The notes: generated by a model not told the origin, from the sequence alone. DNA of 64,000 nt from Aminobacter ciceronei (GCF_014138625.1 NZ_JACJHY010000020.1:1-64000), one strand, 5' to 3'. Positions 8,643-18,319 are shown, counted from the first letter of the stretch. Numbers and translations are program-made.

Positions 8643-10070
8643 ATGAAGGGTTCGCGTATTGCGGCAGCGTCTCTGGCGCTGGCCTGCCTGCTGGCGAGTG
8701 CAAGCACCGCGCTGGCTGCCGAGCAGGGATTGCCCGGGGCGACGATGTCGTTGGTGTGGGCACTGCCGTTTGCGGGATTGCTGCTCTCCATCGCCACCGG
8801 GCCGCTGCTTTATCCGCACCTCTGGGAGCAGCACTACGGCAAGATCACAGCCGGCTGGGCGGCGCTGGTGGTGGTGCCGATGGCGCTGTCTTTCGGCTTC
8901 GACATCTCAGTCGAGGCCGTGCTGCACACGCTGCTGCTCGAATACATGTCCTTCATCATTCTTTTGTTTGCCCTTTTCACCATCTCGGGCGGCATCCTGG
9001 TGGCAGGCAACATCCAGGGCACGCCGCTCATCAATGCCGGCCTTCTGGTCATTGGCGCGTTGCTGGCCTCCGTCGTCGGCACCACCGGCGCGTCGATGAT
9101 CATGATCCGGCCGGTGATCCGCGCCAACGACAACCGGCCGTTTAACGCCCATGTCATCGTCTTCTTCATCTTCCTGGTGTCCAACATCGGCGGCTCGCTG
9201 ACGCCGCTCGGCGACCCACCGCTGTTCGTCGGCTTTCTGCGCGGCGTAGACTTCTTCTGGACCACCGTCCATCTCTGGCGCGAGGCGCTGTTGGTCGGCG
9301 GCATCGTGCTGGCCGCCTTCCTCGCCGTCGATTGGCACTTTCACCGGCGCGAGTCCGGGCAGCCCAAGGTCAAGGACCCGACACCACATTCGAAGGTGCG
9401 CATCCGCGGACTTGCCAATATCGCTTTGCTCGCCGGTGTCATCGCCGCGATCCTGATGTCGGCGTCATGGAAGCCCGGCGTCGCGTTCTCCGTCTACGGC
9501 GTCCATGTCGAACTTCAGAACCTCGTCCGTGACGCCATCATCCTGGCATTGGCCTTCGTGTCACTGGCGGTCACCCGCAAGGAATACCGCGCCGCCAACG
9601 GGTTTTCATGGGGTCCTATTCTCGAAGTGGCCAAGCTGTTTGCCGGCATCTTCGTTTGCATCGTGCCCGTCATCGCCATCCTGCGCGCCGGGCTAGATGG
9701 GGCTTTCGCGCCGCTGGTGGGGCTGGTCACCGGACCGGGCGGCAAGCCTGACAACCTCGCCTATTTCTGGCTGACGGGCGTGCTGTCGTCCTTCCTCGAC
9801 AATGCGCCGACCTATCTCGTCTTCTTCGAGCTTGCCGGCGGAGACCCACAGGCGCTGATGACGACCTTTGCCACAACACTGGTGGCGATCTCGGCCGGCG
9901 CCGTGTTCATGGGCGCCAACACCTATATCGGCAATGCGCCGAACTTCATGGTCTACGCCATCGCCCGGGAAAGCGGGGTCAGGATGCCCGGCTTTTTCGG
10001 CTACATGCTGTGGTCGAGCGCGATGCTGATCCCGACCTTCCTGATCGCGGGGTTTGTGTTCTTCGCCTAA
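8643..10070 (+). CDS. NhaD-type sodium:proton antiporter
   Basis: The 475-residue membrane protein starts with a signal-like hydrophobic stretch ending in ALAAEQG and continues with roughly twelve hydrophobic segments. Motifs typical of the NhaD/ArsB ion transporter superfamily are SNIGGSLTPLGDPPLFVGFLRG in the middle and SSFLDNAPTYLVFFELAGG near the C-terminus, with NTYIGNAPNFMVYAI close to the end. It should exchange Na+ or Li+ for protons across the inner membrane. The stop overlaps the convergent livF stop by four bases. It stands alone in its orientation. Confidence 0.85.
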   Translation: MKGSRIAAASLALACLLASASTALAAEQGLPGATMSLVWALPFAGLLLSIATGPLLYPHLWEQHYGKITAGWAALVVVPMALSFGFDISVEAVLHTLLLEYMSFIILLFALFTISGGILVAGNIQGTPLINAGLLVIGALLASVVGTTGASMIMIRPVIRANDNRPFNAHVIVFFIFLVSNIGGSLTPLGDPPLFVGFLRGVDFFWTTVHLWREALLVGGIVLAAFLAVDWHFHRRESGQPKVKDPTPHSKVRIRGLANIALLAGVIAAILMSASWKPGVAFSVYGVHVELQNLVRDAIILALAFVSLAVTRKEYRAANGFSWGPILEVAKLFAGIFVCIVPVIAILRAGLDGAFAPLVGLVTGPGGKPDNLAYFWLTGVLSSFLDNAPTYLVFFELAGGDPQALMTTFATTLVAISAGAVFMGANTYIGNAPNFMVYAIARESGVRMPGFFGYMLWSSAMLIPTFLIAGFVFFA

Positions 10071-10774
10071 CCCACGCCGACATAGCGCCTGACCATCCCA
10101 GGATCCTCGCGCAGCCGCCCCACGTCCACCGTCTCGCGGTTGCGACCGTTCTCAATGAAGGCGACGCGATCGGCGACGGGCAGCACGGCGTCGACGCGCT
10201 GTTCGACGAGAATGGTCGAGACATCGCGCTCGCGCAGCCTGGCCACGGTTTCGCGGATATTGGCGATCATCGACGGCATCAGCCCTTCGGTCGGCTCGTC
10301 GAGCAGCAGGACCTCGGGTTCAACACACAGCGCGCGCGCCATGGCCAGCATCTGCTGCTCGCCGCCCGACAACGTGCCGGAGCGCTGCTTCAGCCGGTCG
10401 CGCAACAGCGGGAACAGGTCGAGCACGCTGTCGCGCACCGCCTTGCCCCTCTTGCGGGTCATCAGGCCGATCTCGATGTTTTCGGCGACGGTCAGCTCGG
10501 CAAACAGCCGGCGCCCTTGCGGCACATAAGCCACACCCGCCTTTGGCACCTCGTGCGCAGGGAGCTCGGTCAGCACGCGTTCGCCCAGCCTGATCGAGCC
10601 CGCACGCGCCGGCACCAGCCCCATGATCGCCTTCAGCGTCGTGGTCTTGCCGGCGCCGTTACGGCCGAGCAGGCACAGCACCTCGCCCTTGCGCAGTTCG
10701 AGGTCGAGGCCGTGCAGCACCTGCACTTCGCCGTAAAAGCAGTCGAGGCCTGATATCGTCAGCGCCGCATTCAT
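10067..10774 (-). CDS. livF: Branched-chain amino acid-type ABC transporter, ATP-binding protein LivF
   Basis: The 235-residue ATPase has a Walker A motif GRNGAGKTTTLKAI, a Q-loop YVPQGRRLFAELTV, the LSGGEQQMLAMARAL signature, Walker B VLLLDEPTEGL and the family's switch histidine replaced in the usual LivF manner (ILVEQ). This is the shorter of the two ATPases of HAAT-family importers. It follows livG with a four-base overlap and is the last gene of the operon. Which solute is carried is not deducible. The family includes branched-chain amino acid, amide and urea importers. Confidence 0.93.
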   Translation of the reverse strand: MNAALTISGLDCFYGEVQVLHGLDLELRKGEVLCLLGRNGAGKTTTLKAIMGLVPARAGSIRLGERVLTELPAHEVPKAGVAYVPQGRRLFAELTVAENIEIGLMTRKRGKAVRDSVLDLFPLLRDRLKQRSGTLSGGEQQMLAMARALCVEPEVLLLDEPTEGLMPSMIANIRETVARLRERDVSTILVEQRVDAVLPVADRVAFIENGRNRETVDVGRLREDPGMVRRYVGVG

Positions 10775-11508
10775 GCTTCGGCCTCCTGAGCGGTGCCAAG
10801 ATAGGCTTCTTGCACGGCGGCGTTGGCGCGGATCTCGGCCGGGCTGCCTTCGGCGAGGATCCTGCCGGCATTGAACACGCTGATGCGACGGGCCAGCGCC
10901 ATGACAACGGGCATGTTGTGCTCGATCAGCAGGATGGTGGCGTCACGGGCGATCTCGCGGGCCAGGGCGATGAAGTTCTCGATCTCGCCGTCCGACAGGC
11001 CCTGCGTCGGTTCGTCGAGAATGAGCAGACGCGGCCTGAGCGCCAGGCCCATGGCCACCTCGAGCAGCCGCTGGTGGCCATAGGCCAGAGTGCCGGCCTG
11101 CTCATGCGCGCGGCCAGCGAGGCCGACGCGCTCCAGCGCCTCCATCGCCCCTTGCCGCACCGCGCCGCGCGACCGGCCGTCGGTCAGTGTGCGCTGTACC
11201 GGCAGGGCGACGTTGTCGTAGGCGCTGAGATTGGCGAAGACGCTGGTGATCTGGAAGGTGTAGGCGATGCCGCGCCGGACCCGCAGATGCGCCGGCATGG
11301 CGGTGATATCCTCGCCGTCGAAGACGATACTGCCTGAGGTCGGTGCGTAGCGGCCGCAGACGAGGCTGACGAAAGTGGTCTTGCCGGCGCCGTTGGGGCC
11401 GATCACCGCCCTGATCTCGCCCGGCTCAAGCGAGAAGTCGACATTGTCGACGGCGCGCAGGCCGCCGAAATGACGCGACAGACCCTTGGTGGTCAGAAGC
11501 GCCGTCAC
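10771..11508 (-). CDS. livG: Branched-chain amino acid-type ABC transporter, ATP-binding protein LivG
   Basis: The start is taken as a GTG at 11508, which overlaps the livM stop in a GTGA. The frame is open far upstream but only as a shadow of livM. The 245-residue product has Walker [14 protein letters not shown], a LivG-type signature region [16 protein letters not shown] in place of the canonical LSGGQ, Walker [12 protein letters not shown] and switch histidine LIEHNM. The divergent signature is normal for LivG. It pairs with LivF on the LivHM membrane channel. Confidence 0.92.
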   Translation of the reverse strand: MTALLTTKGLSRHFGGLRAVDNVDFSLEPGEIRAVIGPNGAGKTTFVSLVCGRYAPTSGSIVFDGEDITAMPAHLRVRRGIAYTFQITSVFANLSAYDNVALPVQRTLTDGRSRGAVRQGAMEALERVGLAGRAHEQAGTLAYGHQRLLEVAMGLALRPRLLILDEPTQGLSDGEIENFIALAREIARDATILLIEHNMPVVMALARRISVFNAGRILAEGSPAEIRANAAVQEAYLGTAQEAEA

Positions 11509-12470
11509 GGCAGCCACCCGAGCCAGCGGTCGCGCAGCGTGCCGAGAACGCCCTTGCGGAACCAGAGCACCAACAGGATCAGCATTGCGCCGACAATAAG
11601 CATGTAGGCCGAGGTGTAGCTGCTGGTGATGTCGATCACGTAGTACATGAACAATGTGCCGAGCAGCGGCCCGAGTGTGGTCGCGGCACCGCCGAGCAGC
11701 ACCCAGAGCAGTGGCAGGATCGAATATTGCACCGAGGCAAATGTCGAGCCGACATAGCCGAACAACAGGGCATAGGCCGCCCCGGCCGCGGCACAGATGA
11801 CGCCCGAGGTGACGACTGCCGCCAGCTTGTTGGCGAAGGTGTCGTAGCCAAGCATCTTCGCGCGCTCCTCGTTTTCGCGGATCGCGACCAGCACACGGCC
11901 GTGGCGCGAGCGGACGATGGCGAGCGTGGCGAACAGGGCAGCGGCAAACAGCGCCACTGCCGAGAGATAGCGCGTCGCCGGGTTGGTCAGGTCGAGCGTG
12001 CCGGTTCCCAAAGTGATCTGCCGCGCCTGCTGCTGCAGCACCAGCCCCTCGTCGCCGCGCGTCCATGCGCCGAAATAGAGTGTTACGAGATAAAACACCT
12101 GGGCAAACATCATGGTCACGATCATGAAGGCGACACCCGAAGTCCGGAGCGCCAGCAGGCCGACAATCAGCGACACGAGGAAGCCCGCGCCGACGCCACC
12201 GGCAAAGGCCGGCACCACGCCCCAGCCAAGATGATAGAGCGGCAGCCCGGCGCCATAGAGCCCGGCGGCGAAGAACATGGCGTGGCCGAGGCTCAAGAGC
12301 CCGACATAACCGAACAGAAGGTTGTAGCCCATGGCGAAGATGGCCAGCACCAGCACCCGCGCCAGAACGCCATGGTGGTATTCGGGCAGGATGTAGTTGA
12401 GCGCGACGAGCAGGGCGATGACCACTGCATGCAACGCGTAGACCCTGGCCGTCGCCCCGTCGCCGCTCAT
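11505..12470 (-). CDS. livM: Branched-chain amino acid-type ABC transporter permease LivM
   Basis: The 321-residue permease has eight or more hydrophobic segments and the LivM hallmark GYNLLFGYVGLLSLGHAMFFAAGLYGAG near residues 48-75, plus AIRENEERAKMLGYDTFANKL in the cytoplasmic loop that contacts the ATPase. It overlaps livH upstream and livG downstream by four bases each, so the four transport genes form one translationally coupled unit. Confidence 0.92.
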   Translation of the reverse strand: MSGDGATARVYALHAVVIALLVALNYILPEYHHGVLARVLVLAIFAMGYNLLFGYVGLLSLGHAMFFAAGLYGAGLPLYHLGWGVVPAFAGGVGAGFLVSLIVGLLALRTSGVAFMIVTMMFAQVFYLVTLYFGAWTRGDEGLVLQQQARQITLGTGTLDLTNPATRYLSAVALFAAALFATLAIVRSRHGRVLVAIRENEERAKMLGYDTFANKLAAVVTSGVICAAAGAAYALLFGYVGSTFASVQYSILPLLWVLLGGAATTLGPLLGTLFMYYVIDITSSYTSAYMLIVGAMLILLVLWFRKGVLGTLRDRWLGWLP

Positions 12471-13360
12471 TTTGTCGCCGTTCCGAACAGGCCCTGCGGC
12501 CGGAACACCAGCACCATGGCGACGACGAGCGTGGCGATGATCTTGGCCAGGGTCGGCGAGAAGAACACCGAGATGATGCCGTCGGATACGCCGATGAGAA
12601 GGGCGGCAATGACGGTGCCGCGCAGCGAGCCCAGCCCGCCGATGATGACGACGATGAACGACAGCAACAGCGGGTCGAGACCCATCAAATAATGCGCCTG
12701 CTGGATCGGCACGATCAGCACGGCGGCGATTGCCGCGAGCATCGCGCCAAGCGCGAACACCGCGCCATAGACGCGTCCGACCGGGATGCCGAAGGCCTGA
12801 GCGGTCTCACGGTCGTATTGAGTCGCCCGCATGACAAGGCCGATCCTCGTGCGGGTCAGCACCAGCCAGGTGGCAAGCAGCAAAAGCGCCGATGCGGCGA
12901 TGATCGACAGCTTGTAGCCGGAGTAGCCGAACCAGGGCAGCTGGATTCGGACGTTGAAGGGCGGCGTCACCGGCCGCGCCTCGGGGCCGTAGAAGGTCAG
13001 AGCCAGCTGCTGGATGATGTAGAGCAGGCCGATGGTGGCGACAATGGTGGCTTCCGGGTTGTAGTCGAGCCGGCGCAGGACAAGCCGCTCAGATATCCAG
13101 GCGATGAAGCCGACGATCAGCGGCGCCAGCACCAGGGCTGCGGCGAAGCCGAGAGCTGGGTGTCCACCAACGGCTGTGGTGATCGCCCATGCGAGCACGG
13201 CGCCGAGCATGAAGAATTCGCCATGCGCGACATTGACGATGCGCATCACGCCGAACACCAGCGACAGGCCAAGCGCGGTCAGCGCCAGCACTGCCGAGGT
13301 GACCAGGCCTTCGAGCGTGGCAAGCAGGAGATGCGGGAAGAAGGCCACTAGCCAACCCAC
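12467..13360 (-). CDS. livH: Branched-chain amino acid-type ABC transporter permease LivH
   Basis: The permease has the LivH signature GLSLVFGVMRIVNVAHGEFFMLGA near the N-terminus and the IIGGLGSLRGTVIAALLIGV motif near the C-terminus. The frame is open to 13414, but the extra residues (WRKWPAGQRGVRR) are translated from a palindromic repeat and are unlikely to be native. I place the start at the GTG at 13360 (VGWLVAFFPHLLL), giving 297 residues; another GTG at 13348 is possible. No ATG exists between the repeat and the conserved part, so the repeat may have replaced the original start region. Confidence 0.85.
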   Translation of the reverse strand: MGWLVAFFPHLLLATLEGLVTSAVLALTALGLSLVFGVMRIVNVAHGEFFMLGAVLAWAITTAVGGHPALGFAAALVLAPLIVGFIAWISERLVLRRLDYNPEATIVATIGLLYIIQQLALTFYGPEARPVTPPFNVRIQLPWFGYSGYKLSIIAASALLLLATWLVLTRTRIGLVMRATQYDRETAQAFGIPVGRVYGAVFALGAMLAAIAAVLIVPIQQAHYLMGLDPLLLSFIVVIIGGLGSLRGTVIAALLIGVSDGIISVFFSPTLAKIIATLVVAMVLVFRPQGLFGTATK

Positions 13361-13371
13361 CTGGGTTGCGC

Positions 13372-13537
13372 TTCGTCGCACCCCCCTCTGGCCTGCCGGC
13401 CATTTCCGCCACAAGGGGGGAGATCAGCTGACGCTGATATCTGCGCCAACCACGGACGGTGCAAGATGGCAGTGGCGACAGAGCTGCTTATCTCCCCCCT
13501 TGTGGGGGAAATGGCCGGCAGGCCAGAGGGGGGCAAC
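13372..13537. repeat. Inverted pair of palindromic intergenic repeats
   Basis: A left arm (about 13372-13425) and a right arm (about 13489-13537) are near-perfect inverted copies. Each combines a CCCCCCTCTGGCC box, a GCCTGCCGGCC palindrome and a CCACAAGGGGGGAGAT box. When translated they give the meaningless peptide MAGRPEGG. A related pair occurs near 16.6-16.8 kb. The type is typical of rhizobial intergenic mosaic elements. This copy separates the binding-protein gene from livH and forms a long potential hairpin in the transcript, which could dampen expression of the permease genes relative to the binding protein. Confidence 0.85.
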
Positions 13538-13573
13538 GTCGAGCGCATTACAGGCCAGTCTATCGCCGTACCC

Positions 13574-14878
13574 TCACAACGGCTGCGTCGTGTAGTCCGC
13601 CTCCGGCTCGTACAGACCGTCCTCGATCGAGGTCCGGTGGACGACGTTGAGCTTGCCGCCTTCGACCTTGGAGATGTTCTGGTGGCCGAAGACCTGGTGG
13701 ATCTTGCCGTTGAACGTCTTGTCGCCCTGCGGGTGCTCGGGACCTTCCTTGAACGCGGTCAGCGCCTCGGTCGCCTCGACAAGCTTGGCGCGGTCTTCGG
13801 GCCCCTTGTAGCCTGAATCCTCCATCGCCTTCTTGATGACGTAGAGCGTTTCCCAGCAGCCGAACATGTGGGCGGCGGTCGAGACGTCCTTGGCATCCGT
13901 CGTCGAGGCGCCGTTGTCGTCGATGCCGACGGCGGCGCGATACGCCTTCTGCGCCTCGCTGTCATTGGCTTGGGCGTAGCGCGGCGAGCCTTCCCAGAAA
14001 TGGCTGCCGTCGAGGAATTCGAGGCCCGGGCTGTTGATGTCGACGGCCTCGAGCGAGTCGATGAAGCCGAACAGCTGCGGCTTGGTCGAGCCGTAGAATT
14101 CGCCGAGCTCCTTGACGAAGGTCAAAACGCCTGGGCCGACCATGACGTGGTACAGCACCTCGGTATCGGCAGGGATCTGCGGCAGGTATTTGGTGAACGA
14201 GCTTTCGGTCGGCGGGATCGGAATCTGGGCGACGACCTCGCCGCCCTGCGCCTTGATGGCGGGCGCGAAATAGTCGCGATGGTCGTAGCCGAAAGCGTAG
14301 TCCGGATAGATCATCGTCACCTTCTTGCCAAGGTTGGCCGCGACCCAGGGCGCGACCGAGGTGACCTGCGAGCGCACGTCGGTGATGCCGGGCTGGAACA
14401 CCCAGCGGTTCAGCTTACCCGAGGCGACGTGATAGCCTTCGCTGACGACATAATAGGGGATCTTGAGCTCGCCGGCGGTAGGCGCCGAGCCGACGACGAC
14501 ATGCGAGAACAGCGTGCCGAAGACGATGTCGGTCTTGTGCTGGCTGGCGAATTTCGCCACCACTTCGGCGCCGCGCTTGGGGTCGGTGCCGTCATCCTCG
14601 ACAATGATCTCGACCGGCCGTCCGTTGATGCCGCCGGCATCGTTGATCAGCTTGACGGCGGCGTTGGTGGTCTTTTCGTACCAGCGGCCATAGGCGGCGC
14701 CGATGCCGGTGCGGTGGGCCTGGAAGCCGATCTTGATCGGAGCGGAAGATTGCGCCTGTGAGTAGCGCACGAAACCCGGGGCTGCCATCAGGCCGGCGCC
14801 GGCGGCGATGCCTTTCAGCGCCGTGCGGCGGCTTAGGCGCGATTTTCCGAGGTCGAAGAAGCGATTGCTGTCAGTCAT
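13574..14878 (-). CDS. ABC transporter substrate-binding protein (branched-chain amino acid / amide type)
   Basis: The 434-residue binding protein has a twin-arginine signal: SRRTALKGIAAGAGLMAAPGFV, with probable cleavage near AQSSA. The mature part begins IKIGFQAHRTGIGAAYGRWYEKT, as in Leu/Ile/Val-binding-protein-like receptors, and includes a GGINGRPVEIIVEDDGTDP segment. The ATG at 14878 follows an AAGGGG ribosome-binding sequence. It is the first gene of the transport operon and is separated from livH by a 213-base gap filled with a palindromic repeat. The ligand may be an amino acid, an amide or an aromatic acid; sequence alone does not decide. Confidence 0.9.
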   Translation of the reverse strand: MTDSNRFFDLGKSRLSRRTALKGIAAGAGLMAAPGFVRYSQAQSSAPIKIGFQAHRTGIGAAYGRWYEKTTNAAVKLINDAGGINGRPVEIIVEDDGTDPKRGAEVVAKFASQHKTDIVFGTLFSHVVVGSAPTAGELKIPYYVVSEGYHVASGKLNRWVFQPGITDVRSQVTSVAPWVAANLGKKVTMIYPDYAFGYDHRDYFAPAIKAQGGEVVAQIPIPPTESSFTKYLPQIPADTEVLYHVMVGPGVLTFVKELGEFYGSTKPQLFGFIDSLEAVDINSPGLEFLDGSHFWEGSPRYAQANDSEAQKAYRAAVGIDDNGASTTDAKDVSTAAHMFGCWETLYVIKKAMEDSGYKGPEDRAKLVEATEALTAFKEGPEHPQGDKTFNGKIHQVFGHQNISKVEGGKLNVVHRTSIEDGLYEPEADYTTQPL

Positions 14879-14944
14879 GCCCTGTCCCCTTGCTGTGTCC
14901 TTTGACCAACGATCGTGCGGATTGGCAGCCCTTCCGCCGAGGGC

Positions 14945-14970
14945 GAAAAATTGCATGTATACAAACTAGA
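14945..14970 (-). promoter_or_regulatory. TGTATACA palindrome upstream of binding-protein gene
   Basis: A perfect eight-base palindrome TGTATACA at 14956-14963 lies in an AT-rich patch about 80 bases upstream of the binding-protein start (context TTGCATGTATACAAAC). Such TTG-TATAC-AA sequences are typical operators of GntR-type regulators, though no such regulator is encoded nearby. The role is an inference. Confidence 0.35.
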
Positions 14971-15032
14971 TCACCAATCCCTGGACGTGGCAATAGTTGC
15001 TTCCCCAAGGTCAAAATCCACCTGCATTTGCA

Positions 15033-16481
15033 CTATCCCGCCGTTGCTGTCGAGAGCAGCCAGAGGCCGAAAACGGTGTAGCCGATCATCAGCACGATGA
15101 GCGGCAACTGGCTGAGCGAGGCACTGGCCGCATTGGGGTGCATTCGCCAGGCAAACACATGGGCGACGAGCACCGCCAGCACATGCCCGCCGACGATCGC
15201 CGCCGCCTGGAGGTTCCACAGCAGCCAAGCCGAATGCGCGCCCATGGCGATGCCGGCCTCGACCGGCATGTGGGCTGTGCCGAGCAGGTTCCAGCCCAAG
15301 GCGAACGGATCCGACAGCGCCACCAGCGCGTATTGGCCGTTGACCAGAAGTGCCGTCAGATAGTGCGAGAAGTGATAGGCCAGCGCGATGGGAACGATCG
15401 ACCAGACGAACAGGCCGGCGGCCTCGGGCAGCGGCGCGGCACTGCGGACCACCCTTTCGCCCGCGACGACCGCGAGCAGTCCGACGCCGGCGAGTGCAAC
15501 GAACATCGCCATCAGGCCGAAGCTGTTGGTGGCGACCAGCGCGGTGCGGCCGGGCAGTTCGAGCGGGTTGATGCTGTTGAGCCCGAGCCAGAAGAACGTC
15601 TTCGAAAAGCCGTCAAACGATACCGAAGCGAGGGTCGCGAGCAGGAACAGCGCCCCCGCGGGCGGCAGCGCTTCGGCTTGGTAAAGCTTGGCGCCCGGCC
15701 AGCACAGGGCAAGGCGCAGGCGGGACCGGTCCTTGCTGGCCTCGACGATGCCGAAGCGGCCGATCATGGCGAAGAAGGCCGAGAGGAATTCGCCCTGACG
15801 GCTCCAGCGCTCGAAGCCGAAGGCCAGCATGGCGGTGAAGGAGATGATCCAGTAGAGGCCGGCGGCCATGGCGAGGCGTGCCGGATCGTCCGGGGCGGGG
15901 TCGATCAGCTCGAACCAGGCGAAGGCGAAGAACAGAATGACTGCGGGCCAGTAGCCGAGCCATTCGGGAAGATGCAGTGGGGTCTTTTGCCGAGCCTTGG
16001 CACCCAGCGCTCCTGTGACCAAGCGATAAGGTCCGTACCATGGGTTGAGCCAAGACCAGAGATTGCCGCACAGGCCCTGGGCCAGCGTGAGCCCGACCCA
16101 GAGCAGTGTCCAGACCGTCAGGGGCAGCGGGTTGGACAGCGGGTCGCGCGAGCCGATGAAGCCCGCTGTGATCAACACTGCGAAGACGGCGAAGGCGGCG
16201 AGGCTCGCAGGCAACCGTAGATCAGGGATGGAGCCGAGCGGCAGGCGCTTGCGCCAGATGGACACCAACCGCGCCGGCGGCAGCAGTGCCAGTACCAGAA
16301 AACTCGCCGCCACCGCGAACGCTGCGCCGGCTATGTAATGCCCGGTCGGCAACAGCAGCACATGGCCACGGTCGGAGGCATGGGCGAAAGCGGGCGAGGT
16401 GTGCGATGCGGCGGCAGCGCATGCGGCAAGCACTGCTGCCGCTTTGCGTTGGACGGTTGTGGCTGTGTTGGTTCCGCGCAT
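15033..16481 (-). CDS. Polytopic membrane protein resembling 'fenitrothion hydrolase'-annotated proteins
   Basis: The 482-residue protein has a signal peptide (RKAAAVLAACAAAASHTSPAFAH) and about ten further hydrophobic segments. Conserved-looking loops include GSRDPLSNPLPLTVWTLLWV, GNLWSWLNPWYGPYR and SFDGFSKTFFWLGLNSINPLELPGR. I recall such proteins being annotated as fenitrothion hydrolase after an organophosphate-degrading Burkholderia system, but no hydrolase motif is visible and the label should be treated cautiously. The ATG at 16481 is chosen because the signal peptide begins there. The ribosome-binding site is weak, and an ATG at 16499 is possible. Residues upstream of that derive from a repeat. 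It stands alone. Confidence 0.7.
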   Translation of the reverse strand: MRGTNTATTVQRKAAAVLAACAAAASHTSPAFAHASDRGHVLLLPTGHYIAGAAFAVAASFLVLALLPPARLVSIWRKRLPLGSIPDLRLPASLAAFAVFAVLITAGFIGSRDPLSNPLPLTVWTLLWVGLTLAQGLCGNLWSWLNPWYGPYRLVTGALGAKARQKTPLHLPEWLGYWPAVILFFAFAWFELIDPAPDDPARLAMAAGLYWIISFTAMLAFGFERWSRQGEFLSAFFAMIGRFGIVEASKDRSRLRLALCWPGAKLYQAEALPPAGALFLLATLASVSFDGFSKTFFWLGLNSINPLELPGRTALVATNSFGLMAMFVALAGVGLLAVVAGERVVRSAAPLPEAAGLFVWSIVPIALAYHFSHYLTALLVNGQYALVALSDPFALGWNLLGTAHMPVEAGIAMGAHSAWLLWNLQAAAIVGGHVLAVLVAHVFAWRMHPNAASASLSQLPLIVLMIGYTVFGLWLLSTATAG

Positions 16482-16596
16482 CACCTTGCCGGTGTGCCAC
16501 ATGGTCGGGGTCGCGGGAAGGGTGCGACTATCGACGGCGGATGGCGACAGGTGGTGACGCTCGCGCTTTGCGAGGCAACCCTTTAGCCTCGCGACC

Positions 16597-16787
16597 TTCG
16601 CACCTCCCTCTGGCCTGCCGGCCATCTCCCCCACAAGGAGGGAGATCACGTCTTCATCAGCCGCCCGGCCAACTACCAACGTTGCAAAGGCTCATCCATA
16701 CAACGTTGCAGAATGAGCGCCGCCGGCAACGAGACTAATCTCTCTCCTTGTGGGGGAGATACCCGGCCGGGCAGAGCGGGGTGCGAA
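16597..16787. repeat. Second inverted pair of palindromic repeats in the gap before pncB
   Basis: The gap of about 350 bases between the membrane-protein gene and pncB contains a left arm (about 16597-16648, with CTCTGGCCTGCCGGCCATCTC) and an inverted right arm (about 16738-16787, with CTCCTTGTGGGGGAGAT). Both belong to the same family as the pair near 13.4 kb but the right arm is more diverged. I see no gene here. Both flanking genes point to the minus strand, so the element lies in the 3' region of pncB and the 5' region of the membrane-protein gene. Confidence 0.8.
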
Positions 16788-16833
16788 GGAATGAGAGGTT
16801 GAAGGAAACCCAAATTCAAGCCCCAAGCCACCC

Positions 16834-18138
16834 CTAAACCTTCACCAACTGCTCCACCCGGTCCTTCTCGCCGAAGATGCGCAGATAGCGGGCGATTTCT
16901 TGTCTGTCGCCGGTGGCCTTGGCGGGGTTGTCGGAGAGCTTGACCGCCGGGCGGCCATTGGCCTCGGTGACCTTGCAGACCAGCGAGATGGCGTTGAGGC
17001 GGTCGGTTTCCTTGGGCGCGCAGCCCTCGAAGTCGTTGGTGAGGTTGGTGCCCCAGCCAAAGGACATGCGCACCTTGCCCTCGAAGTGGCGGTAGGTCTC
17101 GATGATGGTGTCGACGTCGAGGCCGTCGGAGAAGATCAGCAGCTTCGAACGGGGGTCCTGGCCCTTCTTGCGCCACCAGTCGATGATGCGCTCGCCGCCT
17201 TCGATCGGCGGGGCGCTGTCGGGGCGGAAGCCGGTCCAGTCGGCGACCCAGTCGGGCGCGTCGCGCAGGAAGGCCGCCGTGCCGAAGGCATCGGGCAAGA
17301 CGATCAAAAGGTTGCCGCCATAATAGCGCTGCCAGTCGCGCAGCACATTGTAGGGCGACTGCTTGAGCTCGGCCTCATCGTTGGCAAGTGCGGCATAGAC
17401 CATCGGCAGCTCATGCGCGTTGGTGCCGAGCGCCTCGAGGTCAGTGTCCATGGCCAGCAGCACGTTAGAGGTGCCCGTAAAGGCCTCGCCGATGCCTTCC
17501 TTGAGCGCCTCGACACACCAGCGCTGCCACAGGAAGGAGTGGCGGCGGCGGGTGCCGAAATCGGAGATCTTGATCTCGGGCAGCATCTTCAGCCGCTCGG
17601 TCTTGTCCCACATCTTGGCCTTGGCGCGGGCGTAGAGCACGTCGAGCGCGAAGGGTCCGAAGGCCTTCATCGCCGAGCGCGAGCGCAGCTCGTTGATGAT
17701 GGCAAGAGCCGGTATTTCCCACATCGAGGTCATCACCCAGGGACCGGCGAAGGTCAGCTCGTACTGGCCGTCGCGCTTTTCCAGATGGTAGGGGGGCAGC
17801 TGGAAGTTCTCGAGCCAGGCCAGGAACTCCGGCTCGAAGATCTGCTTGCGGCCGTAGAAATTATTACCGCCGAGCCAGATCATCTCCTTCTTGGTGAAGC
17901 GCAAGGTGCGGGCATGGTCGAGCTGCTCTCGCAGCTCGCCCTCGTCGATCTCCTCGGCCAGCTTGACCGAGGTGGCGCGGTTAATCAGCGAAAAGGTGGC
18001 GTCGACCTTGGGGTGCATGCCCCAGATCATCTGCAGCATCAGGAGCTTGTAGAAATCCGTGTCGAGCAGCGAGCGGACGATCGGATCGAGCTTCCAGGTG
18101 TGGTTGTACACCCGCCGTGCAATGTCGGTCCTGGCCAT
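16834..18138 (-). CDS. pncB: Nicotinate phosphoribosyltransferase
   Basis: The 434-residue enzyme joins nicotinate to phosphoribosyl pyrophosphate, giving nicotinate mononucleotide for NAD salvage. Family features include the N-terminal [40 protein letters not shown] in the middle and [35 protein letters not shown] near the C-terminus, which forms the phosphate-binding end of the barrel. The length is normal for the long bacterial form. It is transcribed alone, and with pncA at 8 kb completes conversion of nicotinamide to the NAD pathway. Confidence 0.95.
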   Translation of the reverse strand: MARTDIARRVYNHTWKLDPIVRSLLDTDFYKLLMLQMIWGMHPKVDATFSLINRATSVKLAEEIDEGELREQLDHARTLRFTKKEMIWLGGNNFYGRKQIFEPEFLAWLENFQLPPYHLEKRDGQYELTFAGPWVMTSMWEIPALAIINELRSRSAMKAFGPFALDVLYARAKAKMWDKTERLKMLPEIKISDFGTRRRHSFLWQRWCVEALKEGIGEAFTGTSNVLLAMDTDLEALGTNAHELPMVYAALANDEAELKQSPYNVLRDWQRYYGGNLLIVLPDAFGTAAFLRDAPDWVADWTGFRPDSAPPIEGGERIIDWWRKKGQDPRSKLLIFSDGLDVDTIIETYRHFEGKVRMSFGWGTNLTNDFEGCAPKETDRLNAISLVCKVTEANGRPAVKLSDNPAKATGDRQEIARYLRIFGEKDRVEQLVKV

Positions 18139-18319
18139 GCCGCTTCAGTCCTCCTTGGCGCATCCGCCCGCCGTCCGGCGCGCGCCGCATTCCTCGTTCT
18201 AGCATTGGGATATAGCGCCGGGGCGATCAAGCTTAAGAGGCGAAAAAAGCAGCGCTGGACCTATCGTTGCATCGTCCAATCAAGTTTGCCGCTGGACAGG
18301 TTCCGCTTTTCTTCGAATC

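Noticed and set aside
13361-13595. Small frames encoding MAGRPEGG-type peptides
   Set aside because: They are translations of the palindromic repeat and recur wherever the repeat occurs.
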